From: Actinocrispum wychmicini
Lineage (GTDB): Bacteria; Actinomycetota; Actinomycetes; Mycobacteriales; Pseudonocardiaceae
DNA: 64,000 nt
NCBI RefSeq assembly: GCF_004345645.1
Contig: NZ_SLWS01000003.1
Span: 248,001 to 312,000, forward strand
Direction: 5' to 3'
The number at the start of each line of letters is the position of its first letter. Positions within the stretch are counted from its first letter, which is position 1. The translations under genes were made by a program, and so were the position numbers. The notes beneath the pieces were generated by a model, which worked only from the letters and a program-made list of their open reading frames with translations, was not told the DNA's origin and searched no databases. Positions 16,858 to 27,058 of this stretch are shown in pieces.

Positions 16858-19800
16858 GCGGGTGCCGTTGTCCGCTGCCCAGCGGGGGATCTGGACCGGC
16901 CAGACGCTCGACCCGGACAGTCCCGCGTTCAACACGGCCGAGTACGTGGAGATCCTCGGGCCGGTGCGGGTGGACGTCCTCGTGGCCGCGATCCGCCGCG
17001 CGGTCGGGGAAACGGAGGCGGTGAACGTCCGCTTCACGGAGGACGAAGAACCGGCCCAGTGGCTGGGTGCAGGACCGGACTGGTCGGTCCACGTGGCCGA
17101 CCTGTCCGGACACGCTTCACCACTGGCGGCGGCACGTGCGTGGATGGCCGAGGACCTGGCCCGCCCGGTGGACTTCACGCGTGACCCGGTGTTCGGGCAC
17201 GCGGTGTTCCGGCTCGGACGGGACCGGTTCCTCTGGTATCACCGCGTGCACCACATCGCGTTGGATGGATACGGTCTCGGTCTGGTCGCTCGTCGGGTGG
17301 CCGAGCTCTACAGCGCCGACATCGAGGGTCGGGAGCCGGCCGAGAGCGGATTCGGCACGCTCCGGTCGGTGGTCGACGAAGACCTTGCCTACCAGGAATC
17401 CTCGCGTTACCAACAAGACCGCTCCTATTGGATGGCGTACGCGGAGGACCGTCCCGAGCCGGTCACGTTGGCCGGGCGATCAGGCGCGTTGTCCCGGACC
17501 GTGGTGCGGTGTGAGGACGTTCTCGATAAGTCCGTAGTGGATATACTGTCGACAGTCGGCCGGGAGGTGAAAGGGGTCTGGACCGACACGCTCACCGCCG
17601 CGTTCGCCGCGTACCTGCATCGGATGACCGGGGCTGAGCAGGTGAACATCGCGCTGCCGGTGATGTCCCGGATGGGTTCCGTTGCGTTGCGCGTGCCGTG
17701 CATGGTCCTCAACGTTGTCCCGGTTTGGCTTGCGGTCTCACCTGGCGCGAGCCTCGCTGACCTGACCGGCCAGGTGGCCTCCGAGATCCGCGCTGGGCGG
17801 CGCCATCACCGTTACCGTTACGAGCAGCTGCGCCGCGATCTCAAGCTGGTCGCCAGCGACCGCAAGCTGTTCGGGCCGTCCGTGAACATCATGCCGTTCG
17901 ACTACGGACTGCGTTTCGCCGGCCTTCCGGCTGTGGTGCGCAACGTGTCGGCGGGGCTGGTGGAGGACATGGTGGTCAACGTCTACGACCGCGCTGACGG
18001 CACCGGCATGCACCTGACGTTCGACGCCAACCCCGCCGCCTACTCCCGTGACGAGCTGTCCGTCCATTTGAGACGGTTTCGGGCGTTCCTCACTGAGTTG
18101 GCCGCGCACCCTGCTCGCCCTGTCGGTGAAGCGGCGTTGTTGTTGCCGGAGGAACGGGACCGGGTGTTGGGGGAGTGGAACGCGACCGCCCGGCCAGTCA
18201 CTCCGGCTACCGTGCCGGAGTTGCTGGAGGCGCAGGTCGCGCTGACTCCGCACGAAACCGCCTTGGTGGCCGAAGACGCGACGTTGTCGTTCGCTGAACT
18301 CAACGCCCAAGCGAACCAGTTGGCCCGTTACCTGGTCAAACGCGGCGCGGGCCCGGATCGCCGCGTCGCCCTGATGTTGCCGCGTACGTCCGAAGCGATC
18401 ATCGCGCTGCTGGCCGTACTGAAGGCAGGCGCCGCGTATGTGCCGGTCGACCCGGACTATCCGCCCGCCCGCGTGGCGTTTCTGCTCGATGACGCCGAAC
18501 CCGTACTCACGATCACGACGCTCGACGACCCGGCGATCGCCCAGGAGCCAGTACACGACCTGACCGACGCGGATCGGATCGCCCCGCTGACCCCGAACAG
18601 CGCGCTGTGCCTGATCTACACGTCAGGCTCAACCGGGACGCCGAAGGGCGCGGTGCTCGAACACGCCGCCATGGTCAACCTGTTCCGTCATCACGGGGAA
18701 CACCTCATCCCGCGCGAGCGCCGGTGCAAAGCCGCACTGACCGCCTCACTGTCGTTCGACACGTCCTGGGAGGGCCTGCTGTGGCTGCTCGCCGGCCACG
18801 AACTGCACTTCGTCGGCGACGACATCCGCCGTGAACCCGCCCGCCTACTGTATTACGTAGACGATCAGCACATCGACTTCCTGGACATCACCCCCACCTA
18901 CGCCGAGGAGCTGGTGGCCGCCGGTCTGCTCGACCGCGAACGACACGGCCCTGCCGTGATCGCCCTCGGTGGCGAAGCGGCCAGCGCCACCCTGTGGACC
19001 GCCCTCCGCATGGCATCCAATCTGACGGTATACAATCTGTACGGTCCTACGGAATGCACGGTCGACACCCTCTGGTGCGGGCTGGCCGACAGTGAAACTC
19101 CAATCATCGGCAGGCCGATCGCCAACAGCCGCGCCTACGTTCTTGACGGCTCGCGCCGGCTGTTACCGCCCGGCGCGGTCGGCGAACTGTATGTGGCCGG
19201 CACCCCGTTGGGTCGCGGTTATCACAACCGCCCGGAGTTGACTGGGCAACGTTTCCTGCCCGACCCGTTCGGCCCGGCGGACACCCGAATGTACCGAACC
19301 GGCGACCTGGCCCGATGGCGGCCGGACGGCACGATCGAATTCCTCGGCCGAGCCGACAACCAGGTCAAGATCCGCGGCTTCCGAATAGAGCCGGGGGAAA
19401 TAGAGAAGGCGTTGACCGAGCACCCGGACATCGCCCAGGCAGCGGTGATCGCACGCGGGTCGGCGGCCGAGCAGCCGGCGGTGGCCGGATCGGCGGCGGT
19501 GGCTGAGCAGGCGGCTGCGCTGGGCCGCGCTGATGGTGCCGGGCTGGCGATTGCGCTGGGCCGTGCCGGGGGTGCCGGGTTGGCGGCTGAGCTGGACCGT
19601 GCTGATGGTGCCGGGCTGGTGGCTGAGCTGGGCCGCGCTGATGGTGCCGGGCTGGTGGCTGAGCTGGGCCGCGCCGGCGGTGCCGGGCAGGCCGCGGTAG
19701 CTGGCAGGGGTGATCGCCTTGTCGCCTATGTCGTTCCGGCCGGTGGCCGACCGGAGCCGGCTGTGCTGCGGCGGTTTCTCGCCGAGCGGTTGCCGGACCA

Positions 19801-21187
19801 CATGGTTCCTCCTGTGTACGTCATTCTGGATCGGCTTCCGGTCAACACCAGTGGCAAACTTGACCGGGCTGCATTGCCGGAGCCCGAGTTGGGCACGCAC
19901 GTTTCCGGGCGGAAGCCGCGCAGTCGGGTCGAACGTGAATTGTGCGCGATGTTCGCCGATGTGCTTGGGCTTCCTGAGGTCGGCATTGACGATGACTTCT
20001 TCATGCTCGGTGGCCACTCGTTGCTTGTTGCCCGGTTGCTCGCGCAGATCCGCACCACCTTCGGGATACGGCTGGGTATTCGGGTGGTTTTCGACGCTCC
20101 GACCGTTGCTATGCTCGTCGCCCGGTTGCACGCTGAGCCGGAGCCCGCGCCGGTGGTCGATTTCGACGCGGAGTCCGAACTGGACGCCGGAATCACGACG
20201 GATGGGTGCCTGCCCGTCGAGGTTGAGCCGCGGCGGATTCTGCTCACCGGCGCCACCGGGTTCCTCGGGGCGTTCTTGCTCCAAGCACTGCTCGACCACA
20301 CTGATGCCGAGATCACCTGCCTGGTCCGGGCGACCGACGACGCCCAAGCCGCCGACCGACTTCGCGACACCCTCAAGCGGTACCACCTGCGGGCCGTGGT
20401 CGCGGTGGCCGGCGACCTCGCCGAGCCTGACCTGGGTGTCGGCGCCAAACGGTTCGCCGAACTGGCCGAGGACATCGACGTGATCTACCACAACGGCGCC
20501 CGCGTGAACCATCTCGAACCGTACGCGCGGCTCCGCCCGGCCAACGTCCAAGGCACCCGGGAGATCCTCCGCCTGGCCACCACCATCCGACTCAAACCCG
20601 TGCACTATGTGTCCACAAGCGACTTCACGCAGCTGGACAACGGTTACGTGGCAACAAAGTGGGTGGCCGACCGGCTGGTCCAAGCCGCCGGTGAACGGGG
20701 CGTGCCAGTGACTGTCCACCGGCCCAGCCGGATCGCCGGGCATTCGACCAGCGGGGTCGGCGGGACCGACGACAGTTTCTGGAACCTGGTCCGCGCCATG
20801 CTTGTGCTGGGTGCCGCGCCGGCTGTGGGGGAGCGGACCGTGGACCTGGTGCCCGTCGACTACGTCGCCCTGGCCATCACCCAGGCCGACTCCGTGGGGA
20901 AGATCTTCCACCTCACCAGCCCGCGGCCAGTTCGCGTGGCCACGGTTCTCGACGTGCTCCGGCGGCGCGGTCACACATTGGTCGAACTGCCCGCCGACGA
21001 GTGGTCCCGGCGGCTCGCGGAGCACGACGACCCCCGGCTCAGCCTGGTCACCGCCCACCTGGGGCCGGACGAGCCGGGACCCGTCCACGACCAGGCCGAC
21101 GCGCCGGTCGTGGACGCGGAGACCATCGGCCGGTACGTCGACCATTTCGTCCACTGTGGATTCTTTCCGACACCGGAGGGCCGATGA
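16850..21187 (+). CDS. Single-module NRPS, C-A-T-R (isonitrile lipopeptide synthetase, ScoA-like)
   Basis: 1445 residues. C domain 1-430 with HHIALDG (about 134). A domain 450-1010 with [37 protein letters not shown] and [10 protein letters not shown] domain with [14 protein letters not shown] (Ser about 1054). Terminal thioester reductase from about 1128 with [16 protein letters not shown] (NADPH) and YVATK (catalytic Tyr/Lys, about 1266). The product should leave as an aldehyde or alcohol. My hand alignment of the pocket gives D-T-E-D-I-L-L-V-D; the acidic residues suggest a basic amino acid such as ornithine or lysine, which would accept two acyl chains as in ScoA products. The A domain is interrupted near its C-terminal part by a 12-residue tandem repeat (residues about 891-950). 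Confidence 0.92.
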   Translation: MGERVPLSAAQRGIWTGQTLDPDSPAFNTAEYVEILGPVRVDVLVAAIRRAVGETEAVNVRFTEDEEPAQWLGAGPDWSVHVADLSGHASPLAAARAWMAEDLARPVDFTRDPVFGHAVFRLGRDRFLWYHRVHHIALDGYGLGLVARRVAELYSADIEGREPAESGFGTLRSVVDEDLAYQESSRYQQDRSYWMAYAEDRPEPVTLAGRSGALSRTVVRCEDVLDKSVVDILSTVGREVKGVWTDTLTAAFAAYLHRMTGAEQVNIALPVMSRMGSVALRVPCMVLNVVPVWLAVSPGASLADLTGQVASEIRAGRRHHRYRYEQLRRDLKLVASDRKLFGPSVNIMPFDYGLRFAGLPAVVRNVSAGLVEDMVVNVYDRADGTGMHLTFDANPAAYSRDELSVHLRRFRAFLTELAAHPARPVGEAALLLPEERDRVLGEWNATARPVTPATVPELLEAQVALTPHETALVAEDATLSFAELNAQANQLARYLVKRGAGPDRRVALMLPRTSEAIIALLAVLKAGAAYVPVDPDYPPARVAFLLDDAEPVLTITTLDDPAIAQEPVHDLTDADRIAPLTPNSALCLIYTSGSTGTPKGAVLEHAAMVNLFRHHGEHLIPRERRCKAALTASLSFDTSWEGLLWLLAGHELHFVGDDIRREPARLLYYVDDQHIDFLDITPTYAEELVAAGLLDRERHGPAVIALGGEAASATLWTALRMASNLTVYNLYGPTECTVDTLWCGLADSETPIIGRPIANSRAYVLDGSRRLLPPGAVGELYVAGTPLGRGYHNRPELTGQRFLPDPFGPADTRMYRTGDLARWRPDGTIEFLGRADNQVKIRGFRIEPGEIEKALTEHPDIAQAAVIARGSAAEQPAVAGSAAVAEQAAALGRADGAGLAIALGRAGGAGLAAELDRADGAGLVAELGRADGAGLVAELGRAGGAGQAAVAGRGDRLVAYVVPAGGRPEPAVLRRFLAERLPDHMVPPVYVILDRLPVNTSGKLDRAALPEPELGTHVSGRKPRSRVERELCAMFADVLGLPEVGIDDDFFMLGGHSLLVARLLAQIRTTFGIRLGIRVVFDAPTVAMLVARLHAEPEPAPVVDFDAESELDAGITTDGCLPVEVEPRRILLTGATGFLGAFLLQALLDHTDAEITCLVRATDDAQAADRLRDTLKRYHLRAVVAVAGDLAEPDLGVGAKRFAELAEDIDVIYHNGARVNHLEPYARLRPANVQGTREILRLATTIRLKPVHYVSTSDFTQLDNGYVATKWVADRLVQAAGERGVPVTVHRPSRIAGHSTSGVGGTDDSFWNLVRAMLVLGAAPAVGERTVDLVPVDYVALAITQADSVGKIFHLTSPRPVRVATVLDVLRRRGHTLVELPADEWSRRLAEHDDPRLSLVTAHLGPDEPGPVHDQADAPVVDAETIGRYVDHFVHCGFFPTPEGR
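19520..19699 (+). repeat. Five 36-bp tandem repeats inside the NRPS A domain
   Basis: Five consecutive 36-bp units encode 12 residues each with consensus [12 protein letters not shown] (variants with GG for DG and D for G at the second position). They lie after the A8 motif ([13 protein letters not shown]) and before the A10 lysine, in the mobile C-terminal subdomain, where most A domains have only a few residues. Reading frame is kept. The flanking sequence is also Ala/Gly-rich. Copy number is likely to vary between strains. Confidence 0.92.
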
Positions 21188-22617
21188 CCACGACCACCGC
21201 CACGGCCAGGGACTGGACCGGGTTGGCCGTGGTGCTCGCCGCGACCTTCATGGGCCAGGTCGACGGGTTCATCGTGAACGTCGCCAGCCCCACGATCCAG
21301 CGGGACCTGCCGGCCGGGTTCGACCAGATCCAACTCGTCGGCGCCGCGTACGTGTTCGCGTGCGCCGCCGGGCTGGTCACCGGCGGCCGGCTCGGCGACC
21401 GGTTCGGCCGCCGACGGGTGTTCCTGGCCGGCGTGACCGTGTTCACGATCGCGTCCCTGTGCTGCGGACTGGCGCCCAACGCCGACCTGCTGATCGCGTT
21501 CCGGTTCGGGCAGGGCGCCGCCGCGGCGGCGCTGATCCCGCAGGAACTGGCCATCGTCCGGACCATGTTCCATGACGACGCCCAACGTGCCCGCGCGCTT
21601 GGAGCGTACGGTGTGGCGCTCGGCCTCGGCGTGATCGCCGGGATCGCGGGCGGCGGCATCCTGGTGGACCTCGACGTCGCCGGGCTGGGGTGGCGTTCGG
21701 TGTTCCTGCTCAACGTCCCGATCGGCGTGGCCATTCTCGCGCTCGGCCGGTTCACCATCGGCGAGAGCCGGTCCGAGACCACCGTCAGATTGGATACCGT
21801 CGGCGCCCTGTTGACCGCATTCAGTATACCCGCGCTGCTCGTACCGCTGATCTTCGGGCCACGCGCCGGCTGGTCGGTGTGGGTGTGGGTCAGCGCCCTG
21901 GTCGGAGTTCTGCTGATCGTGGTGCTGGCCAGCCAGCAACGCCGGAACGCGGACCCGTTGTATCCGCCGCATGTCCTTGCGACGCCTGGCTTTCCACTCA
22001 GCATGGCCACACTCGCCGCGTTCTTCGCCGGCAACGCCGGGCTGTTCCTGGTGTTCACGTACCACCTACAGACCGGCCTCGGCCTCGATCCCATGGCGGC
22101 CGGCCTGATGTTCACCCCGCTCGGGATCGGCTTCGCCGCGGGCTCCGCGCTCACCGGGCGGCTCGGCCGGTACGGGACGCGCGTCCCGGTCGCCGGTACC
22201 GGCCTCATCGCCGTGTGCCTGCTGGTCATGGCCACCGCGGCGGGAATGTCACAGGCGCCGCTCGCGGTGCTGATCGGGCTGATCGGGCTGGGCCAGGGGC
22301 TGGTGGTCGCGCCGCTCGTCGGCGTGGTCCTCGGCCGGGTCACCCCGGACGAGGCCGGCGCGGCGTCCGGCATCGCGTCCACTGTGGTGCAGTTCGGCCT
22401 GGCCTTCGGCTTCGCCATGATTGGCGTGCTGTACCGCACAGTCCTCGGCGGTACGCCCGGTGACGCGGCCATCGACCCCAGTCACCACAGTGCCGCCTTC
22501 ACCGCGGCGACATTGGTGCTCGCCGGCACCGCCGCCGTCACCAGCGTGCTCTGCTGGTACCTGGCTCGACCGAGAAAGATCACAGGAACTAACCGCCCCG
22601 ACGGCGCGACTGTCTGA
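21184..22617 (+). CDS. MFS exporter, DHA2 (EmrB/QacA) family
   Basis: A 477-residue, 14-helix drug:proton antiporter. ATG 21184 overlaps the NRPS stop (ATGA), so it belongs to the same transcript. Typical marks are the opening helix with [18 protein letters not shown] and the loop motif [17 protein letters not shown]. It most likely exports the isonitrile product. A binding-protein gene for an importer follows 31 bp later, giving paired export and re-import as in metallophore systems. Confidence 0.9.
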   Translation: MTTTTATARDWTGLAVVLAATFMGQVDGFIVNVASPTIQRDLPAGFDQIQLVGAAYVFACAAGLVTGGRLGDRFGRRRVFLAGVTVFTIASLCCGLAPNADLLIAFRFGQGAAAAALIPQELAIVRTMFHDDAQRARALGAYGVALGLGVIAGIAGGGILVDLDVAGLGWRSVFLLNVPIGVAILALGRFTIGESRSETTVRLDTVGALLTAFSIPALLVPLIFGPRAGWSVWVWVSALVGVLLIVVLASQQRRNADPLYPPHVLATPGFPLSMATLAAFFAGNAGLFLVFTYHLQTGLGLDPMAAGLMFTPLGIGFAAGSALTGRLGRYGTRVPVAGTGLIAVCLLVMATAAGMSQAPLAVLIGLIGLGQGLVVAPLVGVVLGRVTPDEAGAASGIASTVVQFGLAFGFAMIGVLYRTVLGGTPGDAAIDPSHHSAAFTAATLVLAGTAAVTSVLCWYLARPRKITGTNRPDGATV

Positions 22618-22648
22618 ACAACGCACCCGATCAGTTGATGGAGTCATG

Positions 22649-23674
22649 ATGCCCAGTCGGTGGTTCGTCCTGCCGGCCCTGGCCGCGCTCGCCCTGGCCA
22701 CCACGGCGTGTGGTTCGGCCGCGCCCGCCGCCCCGCCGCCGACCGCGGTGAAGTCCGCCGGTGAGGGCAAGACCAGCTACCCGCTGACGTTCACCAACTG
22801 CGGCAAGAACTACACGTTCACCAAGGCCCCCAGCCGGGTCGTGCTGATGAACGGCGGGTCGGTGGCGGAGGTGTCCTCGTTGCTGGAACTCGGCCTGGGC
22901 GACCGGATCGTCGCCAACGCCCAGAACTACGGCACGTCCGATGTGGACGGCCGGGCGGCGGCCATCAAGGCCCTGCCCACCGCCGGGATCACCCTGAACA
23001 ACATGCAGGACATCCCGCGGGAGGCGATGCTCGGCCTCCGCCCGGACTTCGTGGTCTCCACCTACGACGGCGGATTCTCCGCCGACTCCGGCTTCGCCAC
23101 CCGGGACGAACTGCTCAAGGCCGGCGCGAACTCGTACGCGGCCACCGGGTGCGGCACCGCGAGCACACCGAAGATCGACGACAGCTACACGCTGCTGCGG
23201 GACTTCGGCAAGATCTTCGACGTCGCCGACCGCGCCGAGAAGGCGATCGCCGACTCGACCGCCAAGATCGCGGCCACCGCCGGGAAGGTGAAGGACAAAC
23301 CGGTCAAGAAGGTGATGATCGTCTTCCCCGGGATGGGCGCCGAGGACCTCAGTTCGGTGGCCGGCAACGGCATCTGGAACGACGTGCTCGTGAAAGCCGG
23401 CGCGGTCAACGCCTTCGCCGACGCCACCAAGGAAACGTTCGCCACGATCAGCAAAGAACAGGCCGCGGCCGCGCAGGTGGACGCGCTCGTCGTGGTCAAC
23501 TACCAGAACCCGGATCCGCAGGCGACGGTCAAGAAGCTGTTCCAGCAGTTCCCGCAGTGGCAGGCGGCGAAGGACAACCGGTCGCTGGTCCTGTCGGACT
23601 CCATCTACCTCGGGCCGGTCAACCAGGTCGCGGTCGAGAAGATCGCCGCCCTCGTCCATCCGGACGCCTTCTGA
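22649..23674 (+). CDS. Metallophore-type ABC substrate-binding lipoprotein
   Basis: A 341-residue periplasmic-type binding protein (FecB/BtuF fold). The signal ends in a lipobox, ALATTACGS, so it is a lipoprotein on the outer face of the membrane. The body has PSRVVLMNGGSVAEVSSLLELGLGDRIVA, the usual opening of siderophore or cobalamin binding proteins, and a helical linker. GGAG precedes the double ATG; 22649 gives the better spacing. Next to an isonitrile synthetase and exporter it should bind the metal-loaded isonitrile (copper, zinc or nickel); that is an inference, and iron siderophores or cobalamin remain possible. Confidence 0.88.
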   Translation: MPSRWFVLPALAALALATTACGSAAPAAPPPTAVKSAGEGKTSYPLTFTNCGKNYTFTKAPSRVVLMNGGSVAEVSSLLELGLGDRIVANAQNYGTSDVDGRAAAIKALPTAGITLNNMQDIPREAMLGLRPDFVVSTYDGGFSADSGFATRDELLKAGANSYAATGCGTASTPKIDDSYTLLRDFGKIFDVADRAEKAIADSTAKIAATAGKVKDKPVKKVMIVFPGMGAEDLSSVAGNGIWNDVLVKAGAVNAFADATKETFATISKEQAAAAQVDALVVVNYQNPDPQATVKKLFQQFPQWQAAKDNRSLVLSDSIYLGPVNQVAVEKIAALVHPDAF

Positions 23675-23675
23675 C

Positions 23676-24737
23676 ATGCTGCGCCAACGCCATCAGCGGA
23701 CGGCGCCGCTGCACGCTGTTCCGCTGGCCATCTGCGTCGGCGTCACCGTGGTGGGTTTGGTCGTCCTCATGCTCGTCGCGGTCGGCATCGGGTCGGTGTC
23801 CGTGCCGCTCGGCGACACCTGGCGGATCGTGATCTCGCACCTCACCGGCCGGGAACCCGGCGGTGACCTGGTCTTCGACCAGATCGTGTGGGACTTCCGG
23901 GTGCCCCGGGTGTTGCTTGCCGCGCTGTGTGGCGCGGGCTTGGCCGTGGCCGGCGTGTTGTTGCAGGCGTTGGTGGACAATCCGCTGGCCGAGCCGTACG
24001 TGCTCGGTCTCGTTCCCGGTGCGTCGGTCGGCGCGGTGGTCGTGATCACGGTCGGTGCCGGCGCGGTCGGCGGGGTGAGCGTGTCGTTCGCGGCGTTCGC
24101 CGGGGCGATGATCGCCGGGGGGCTGGTGTTCGCGCTCGGCCAGCAGCAGGGCCGGCTGGCGCCCACCCGGCTGGTGTTGTCGGGTGTCGCGGTCGGGTAC
24201 GTGTTCCTGGCGGTGACCAGCTACCTCCAGCTCAAGGCCAGCCCCAGCGACCTGCGCCGGGTGATGTTCTGGCTGCTCGGCAGCGTCGCCGGGGCGCAGT
24301 GGGACCAACTCGGCCTGGTCGCCGCGGTGATCCTGGTGTCGACGTGCGCGTTGTTGCTCACCGGACGCAGGCTCAACGCGATGGTCACCGGCGACGAGAC
24401 CGCCACCGCCCTCGGTGTCGACGTACGCAAGCTGCGAATCGGCCTGCTCACGGTCGCCGCGCTGCTCACCGGGACCGTGAGCGGGGTGGCCGGCGGCGTC
24501 AGCTTCGTCGGCCTGCTGATCCCGCATGTGGTCCGGCTGGCCTTCGGCGTGGACCACCGGCGGGTGCTGCCGCTGTCGGCGTTGGTCGGCGCCGGCTACC
24601 TGGTCCTGGTGGACCTGCTGTCCCGGACCGTCGACAGCCCCAACGAGCTGCCGATCGGCATCTTCACCGCCGCGTTCGGCGCGCCGTTCCTGCTCTGGCT
24701 GATGCGCCGCAACAAGTCCGTGGCGGCCGGGCCATGA
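23676..24737 (+). CDS. ABC importer permease, FecCD/BtuC family
   Basis: A 353-residue membrane protein of the FecCD family with about ten helices. Characteristic stretches are RVPRVLLAALCGAGLAVAGV, QALVDNPLAEPYVLGLVPGA and GGVSFVGLLIPHVVRLAFG, which includes the ATPase-coupling region. It starts 2 bp after the binding-protein stop and overlaps the ATPase gene (ATGA). With its neighbours it makes a complete type II importer (binding protein, homodimeric permease, ATPase). Confidence 0.92.
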   Translation: MLRQRHQRTAPLHAVPLAICVGVTVVGLVVLMLVAVGIGSVSVPLGDTWRIVISHLTGREPGGDLVFDQIVWDFRVPRVLLAALCGAGLAVAGVLLQALVDNPLAEPYVLGLVPGASVGAVVVITVGAGAVGGVSVSFAAFAGAMIAGGLVFALGQQQGRLAPTRLVLSGVAVGYVFLAVTSYLQLKASPSDLRRVMFWLLGSVAGAQWDQLGLVAAVILVSTCALLLTGRRLNAMVTGDETATALGVDVRKLRIGLLTVAALLTGTVSGVAGGVSFVGLLIPHVVRLAFGVDHRRVLPLSALVGAGYLVLVDLLSRTVDSPNELPIGIFTAAFGAPFLLWLMRRNKSVAAGP

Positions 24738-25504
24738 GACTGGACATCACGTCGGTCGGCGTCAGCTTCGGCGACGCCACGATCCTGCGGGACGCGAGCC
24801 TCGAGGTCCGCTCCGGTGACGTGGTCGGCCTGGTCGGCCCGAACGGCAGCGGCAAGACCACGCTGCTGCGGACCGTCTACCGATCGCTCCGGCCCGACTC
24901 GGGAAGTGTGCTGGTCGGCGGCGACGACATCTGGACGTTGTCCACCCGCGGCGCTGCCCGTCGCACCGCCGCCGTGCTCCAAAGTGGACATACACCGGCC
25001 GGGCTCACCGTCACCGAGGTGGTCGCGCTGGGTCGGACTCCCCATCACGGCCTGCTCGACCGAGAGTCCACACAGGACCGTGATGCGATCCAGGAAGCTC
25101 TGAAACAAACGGGAATGCACGCTCACGCTAGCCGCGCGTACGCGTCATTGTCAGGTGGCGAGCGTCAACGTGTGCTGCTCGCCCGCGCACTCGCCCAGCA
25201 ACCCCGGCTGCTCGTTCTCGACGAACCCACCAACCACCTGGATATCCGTGCGCGCTTCGAGCTGCTGGACCTGATCCGGCGAACCGGTATCACCACTCTG
25301 GCCGTGCTGCACGACCTTGACCTCGCCGCCCGCTGCTGCGACCATCTCGTGGTCCTCCACAGTGGACGAATCACCGCCGCGGGCCCGGTGCTCGACGTGC
25401 TGACTTCGGCCGTGCTGCGGGATGTCTTCGGCGTCAACGCCACCGCGGAACGCCACGCCGACGGCGTCATCCGGATCACCTACCACGCCGAACCACTCGC
25501 GTGA
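24734..25504 (+). CDS. ABC importer ATPase, FecE/BtuD family
   Basis: 256 residues with Walker A GPNGSGKTTLL, Q-loop region AAVLQSGH, signature LSGGERQRVLLARAL, Walker B LLVLDEPTNHLD and switch His in VLHDLDL. All catalytic elements are intact. It powers the adjacent permease. It is the only iron-type ABC ATPase in the window, so it could also serve the ATPase-less uptake operon at 36516-40285. A strong hairpin follows the stop and ends the cluster's transcript. Confidence 0.92.
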   Translation: MRLDITSVGVSFGDATILRDASLEVRSGDVVGLVGPNGSGKTTLLRTVYRSLRPDSGSVLVGGDDIWTLSTRGAARRTAAVLQSGHTPAGLTVTEVVALGRTPHHGLLDRESTQDRDAIQEALKQTGMHAHASRAYASLSGGERQRVLLARALAQQPRLLVLDEPTNHLDIRARFELLDLIRRTGITTLAVLHDLDLAARCCDHLVVLHSGRITAAGPVLDVLTSAVLRDVFGVNATAERHADGVIRITYHAEPLA

Positions 25505-25508
25505 GTTC

Positions 25509-25539
25509 GGGGTGCTGACCCCCAGTCGACCAGCACCCC
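25509..25539. terminator. Hairpin between convergent genes
   Basis: GGGGTGCTG (25509-25517) pairs perfectly with CAGCACCCC (25531-25539) across a 13-base loop. It sits directly between the ATPase stop and the stop of the leftward DUF899 gene and can terminate in both directions. There is no T tract. Confidence 0.7.
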
Positions 25540-25545
25540 TCTCAG

Positions 25546-26214
25546 CTACCGCGCCGGGTACTCGTCGTGCCAGTTCCACCATTCGTACGGCTTGCTCTGC
25601 GGGTGGCCTTCGGGGGAGTCCTCCCACTGCTCTTGGCGGCCGAGCGCGGTGAGGTCCAGGTAGCTCCAGGTGCCGCCCATCGCCTCGTCGCCGCGGTTGT
25701 TGATGAAGTACGTCCGGAACACGCGGTCGCCCTCGCGGAAGAACGCGTTCGTGCCGTGCCACTCGTCCACACCGAAGTCGGCGTCGAACCCGTCGGTCAT
25801 CGTGTACCACGGCATCGTCCACCCCATCCGCGCCTTCACGCGGGCGATGTCCGGCTGCGGCGCCCGGGACGCGAAAACGAGGGTGGTGTCCCGGGCGTTC
25901 AGATGGGCGACGTCGGCGACCTGGTCAGCCACCAGCGAACAGCCGATGCACGCGTGGTCGGGCCAGCCGTGCACACCGGGCTCAAGGAACGCCCGGTACA
26001 CGATCAGCTGACGGCGGCCGGCGAACAGGTCCAGCAGGCTCGCTTTGCCGTCAGGTCCCTCGAAACCGTATTCCTTCTCCACGGCGAGCCATGGCATCCG
26101 GCGGCGCTCCGCGGCGAGCCTGTCCCGGGCGCGCGTGACCTCCTTCTCTTTCACAAGCAGCTGTTGCCGGGCCGCTTCCCACTCCTCGGCGGTGACGATC
26201 GGGGGAGTTTTCAT
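25546..26214 (-). CDS. DUF899 family (thioredoxin-like) protein
   Basis: 222 residues of the DUF899 family. Typical stretches are TAEEWEAARQQLLVKEKEVT, DLFAGRRQLIVYRAFLEP, CIGCSLVADQV and a C-terminal GTWSYLDLTALGRQE...W. The fold is thioredoxin-like with a C-x-x-C (CIGC), but the biochemical role is not established. It is the last gene of a four-gene leftward operon with two SRPBCC proteins and an ArsR repressor, a combination common in actinobacteria. The gap to the previous gene is 21 bp. Confidence 0.88.
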   Translation of the reverse strand: MKTPPIVTAEEWEAARQQLLVKEKEVTRARDRLAAERRRMPWLAVEKEYGFEGPDGKASLLDLFAGRRQLIVYRAFLEPGVHGWPDHACIGCSLVADQVADVAHLNARDTTLVFASRAPQPDIARVKARMGWTMPWYTMTDGFDADFGVDEWHGTNAFFREGDRVFRTYFINNRGDEAMGGTWSYLDLTALGRQEQWEDSPEGHPQSKPYEWWNWHDEYPAR

Positions 26215-26235
26215 GGTGGTGTCCGCCTTTCTGGG

Positions 26236-26715
26236 TCACGCGCCGAAGGACGCCTGCTCGGCGAGGACGTTCTGCTGGTCACGTTTGTTGGGCTGGCCCT
26301 CGCCGGTGGTGATCAGGTCGCGCAGGCTGGTGTTGACGAAGAAGCCCCACGCGTTGCTGCACACGTCGAAGCACTCGTACGCGGGCACCAGGCCCTGATG
26401 GGTGAAGCGGACCTCGGTCTGGTCGCCCTTCGCCAGGATGTCGAACCGGACCGTGGTGCCCGTCCACTCGGTCTGGTCGGTGATGAAGTCGAAGTAGTTG
26501 TCGTGCACCAGCCAGGTGACCAGCCGGCCGGGAACGGCGGCGGTGACCTCGATCTCGCACCGGTGCACGTCCTGGTAGTGGTACTCGAACCGGCCGCCGA
26601 CCTGGTCGGTCGGGCCGTCGATCTCCTCGGACCACCAGCCGCGCACGTTCGTGACGGCGCGGAAGACGTCGCTGGGGTGCTTCTCCACAGTGAACTTGGT
26701 GGTGTAGTCAGTCAT
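26236..26715 (-). CDS. SRPBCC/AHSA1-like protein (second copy)
   Basis: 159 residues, START/AHSA1-like lipid-binding fold: TTKFTVEKHPSDVFRAVTNV opening, WWSEEIDG, and a long C-terminal helix around VCSNAWGFFVNTSLRDLI. Such proteins bind hydrophobic ligands or act on unknown substrates. ATG 26715 overlaps the ArsR stop by 8 bp. A different SRPBCC protein begins the same operon, so the two are divergent paralogues, not a recent duplication. Confidence 0.85.
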   Translation of the reverse strand: MTDYTTKFTVEKHPSDVFRAVTNVRGWWSEEIDGPTDQVGGRFEYHYQDVHRCEIEVTAAVPGRLVTWLVHDNYFDFITDQTEWTGTTVRFDILAKGDQTEVRFTHQGLVPAYECFDVCSNAWGFFVNTSLRDLITTGEGQPNKRDQQNVLAEQASFGA

Positions 26716-27058
26716 GGTGTTCCTCCAACGTCCGGTTGAGATGGTCCTTCAGGTTGTTGAGCGGGCCGTCCCAGTTGCGGGCCAGCGCCGCCAGGAACTG
26801 CTGGGCCACCTGCATCGGGGCCGAGTGCAGCCGGTACCGAACCCGGCGCCGCTCGCCGGGCTCGGCCGTCACCAGGCCGGCCTCGGCCAGCAGGGCCAGG
26901 TGTTTCGCGATCGCCTGCCGGCTGATCGGGAGCCGTTTGGCCAGGTCAGTGGCCGTGGCGGGGCCGCCCGCGGCCAGCGCGGCCAGGATGCCGCGCCGGG
27001 TCGGGTCGGCCAGGGCGCCGAAAACCTGTTCGGCGATCGCCTCGGACTCAGGCGGCAT
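26708..27058 (-). CDS. ArsR-family helix-turn-helix repressor
   Basis: A 116-residue winged-helix protein starting at ATG 27058, overlapping the upstream SRPBCC gene by 11 bp. LADPTRRGILAALAAGG and LPISRQAIAKHLALLAEAGL (DNA-recognition helix) mark the family. No cysteine metal site is visible, so it belongs to the non-metal ArsR group that travels with SRPBCC genes. Two palindromes just upstream of the operon (27498-27538) are the likely operators, implying autoregulation. Confidence 0.9.
   Translation of the reverse strand: MPPESEAIAEQVFGALADPTRRGILAALAAGGPATATDLAKRLPISRQAIAKHLALLAEAGLVTAEPGERRRVRYRLHSAPMQVAQQFLAALARNWDGPLNNLKDHLNRTLEEHHD

Noticed and set aside
19520..19699. CRISPR array or VNTR outside a gene
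   Set aside because: Units are contiguous with no spacers and keep the reading frame of the NRPS. It is a coding tandem repeat.
25567..26739. 390-codon plus-strand frame opposite the DUF899/SRPBCC operon
   Set aside because: The minus-strand genes have recognisable domains and ribosome sites; this frame has none and is an antisense shadow.
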